Assembly (NCBI GenBank): GCA_019058295.1
Contig: JAHPZI010000001.1
Coordinates: 60,686 to 124,685 of the forward strand
From: Promethearchaeota archaeon
Lineage (GTDB): Archaea > Asgardarchaeota > Lokiarchaeia > Sigyniarchaeales > SOKP01
DNA: 64,000 nt
Direction of reading: 5' to 3'
In this document: positions 63,995-64,000 of the stretch, in pieces
How the letters are laid out: each line of letters begins with the position of its first letter
Numbering within the stretch: position 1 is the stretch's first letter
The notes under the pieces: generated by a model
Told to the model about the DNA's origin: nothing
The model's database searches: none
The model's input: only the letters and a program-made list of their open reading frames with translations
Made by a program: the position numbers and the translations under genes

Positions 63995-64000
63995 TTTAAT

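Noticed and set aside
1..64000. tRNA or rRNA genes
   Set aside because: No TPsiC-arm GTTCRANYC with matching acceptor stems or rRNA-like GC-rich stretch was noticed by eye; a covariance-model search would be decisive.

Overview
This window is very AT-rich archaeal chromosome that reads as an Asgard archaeon, most likely of the Lokiarchaeia/Prometheoarchaeum type. The archaeal background is clear: RadA, tRNA-splicing endonuclease EndA, a CdhA-type CO dehydrogenase subunit, an MtrH-family methyltransferase, tungsten-type aldehyde:ferredoxin oxidoreductase and GH57 glycosidases. On top of it sit eukaryote-like parts typical of Asgards: three Ras-superfamily (Arf/Rag-like) GTPases tied to longin/roadblock-like domains, a V4R/Bet3-like protein, a VWA plus double-RING protein resembling TFIIH subunit Ssl1/p44, long coiled-coil proteins with a C-terminal zinc ribbon, and TPR proteins. 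No tRNA, rRNA, CRISPR array, transposase or prophage was recognised.

Layout. 0-9.8 kb: mixed hydrolases (S15-type fragment, MBL fold, haloalkane-dehalogenase-like), a secreted beta-helix protein, a ferredoxin-domain protein, an ICMT-like methyltransferase, a 52-residue His/Cys-rich protein and a Lys-rich protein with an internal duplication. 9.8-18 kb: an AOR with its ferredoxin subunit, a 7TM protein, a repeat-rich coiled-coil/zinc-ribbon protein, an OYE-type flavoprotein and two SDRs. 18-21.6 kb: a membrane receptor-like protein with a cytosolic longin-like domain, a Rag-like GTPase and a stand-alone longin-like protein. 21.7-31 kb: flavodoxin, U32 peptidase, Pcm, then alpha-glucan metabolism (GH57 glucanotransferase, MelB-like transporter, maltokinase). 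31-39.6 kb: regulators, a radical SAM protein, a TPR protein, MtrH-like, VWA-RING, and an HhH-Arf-longin fusion. 39.6-46 kb: CdhA with a small partner, then a V4R / longin-Arf / zinc-ribbon scaffold cluster. 46-53.1 kb: an RHH regulator and a sugar-nucleotide/glucan cluster (GalT, nucleotidyltransferase, GH57 branching enzyme, degenerate phosphohexomutase). 53-64 kb: an interrupted membrane protein, RadA, DUF4272, MBL, DUF457-like, PfkB kinase, coiled coil, MEMO1, EndA, DUF47, VIT1-like, a CoA-dehydratase activase and another 7TM protein.

Three signals deserve most attention. First, at least seven genes appear to start at non-AUG/GUG/UUG codons (ATT, ATA or CTG): each has a good Shine-Dalgarno match at the correct distance, and several have homologous N-terminal sequence that continues past the first standard start. 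Second, two neighbouring genes (a GH57 branching enzyme and a membrane protein) each carry a single in-frame stop that lies inside a small perfect hairpin. In the GH57 gene the stop sits in an exact 30-nt insert within the otherwise canonical HGK-WPHG motif, which suggests a mini-intron, a bypassed element or two early pseudogenes. Third, the window holds several GTPase/longin/V4R arrangements that look like split or fused versions of eukaryotic trafficking and nutrient-sensing modules.
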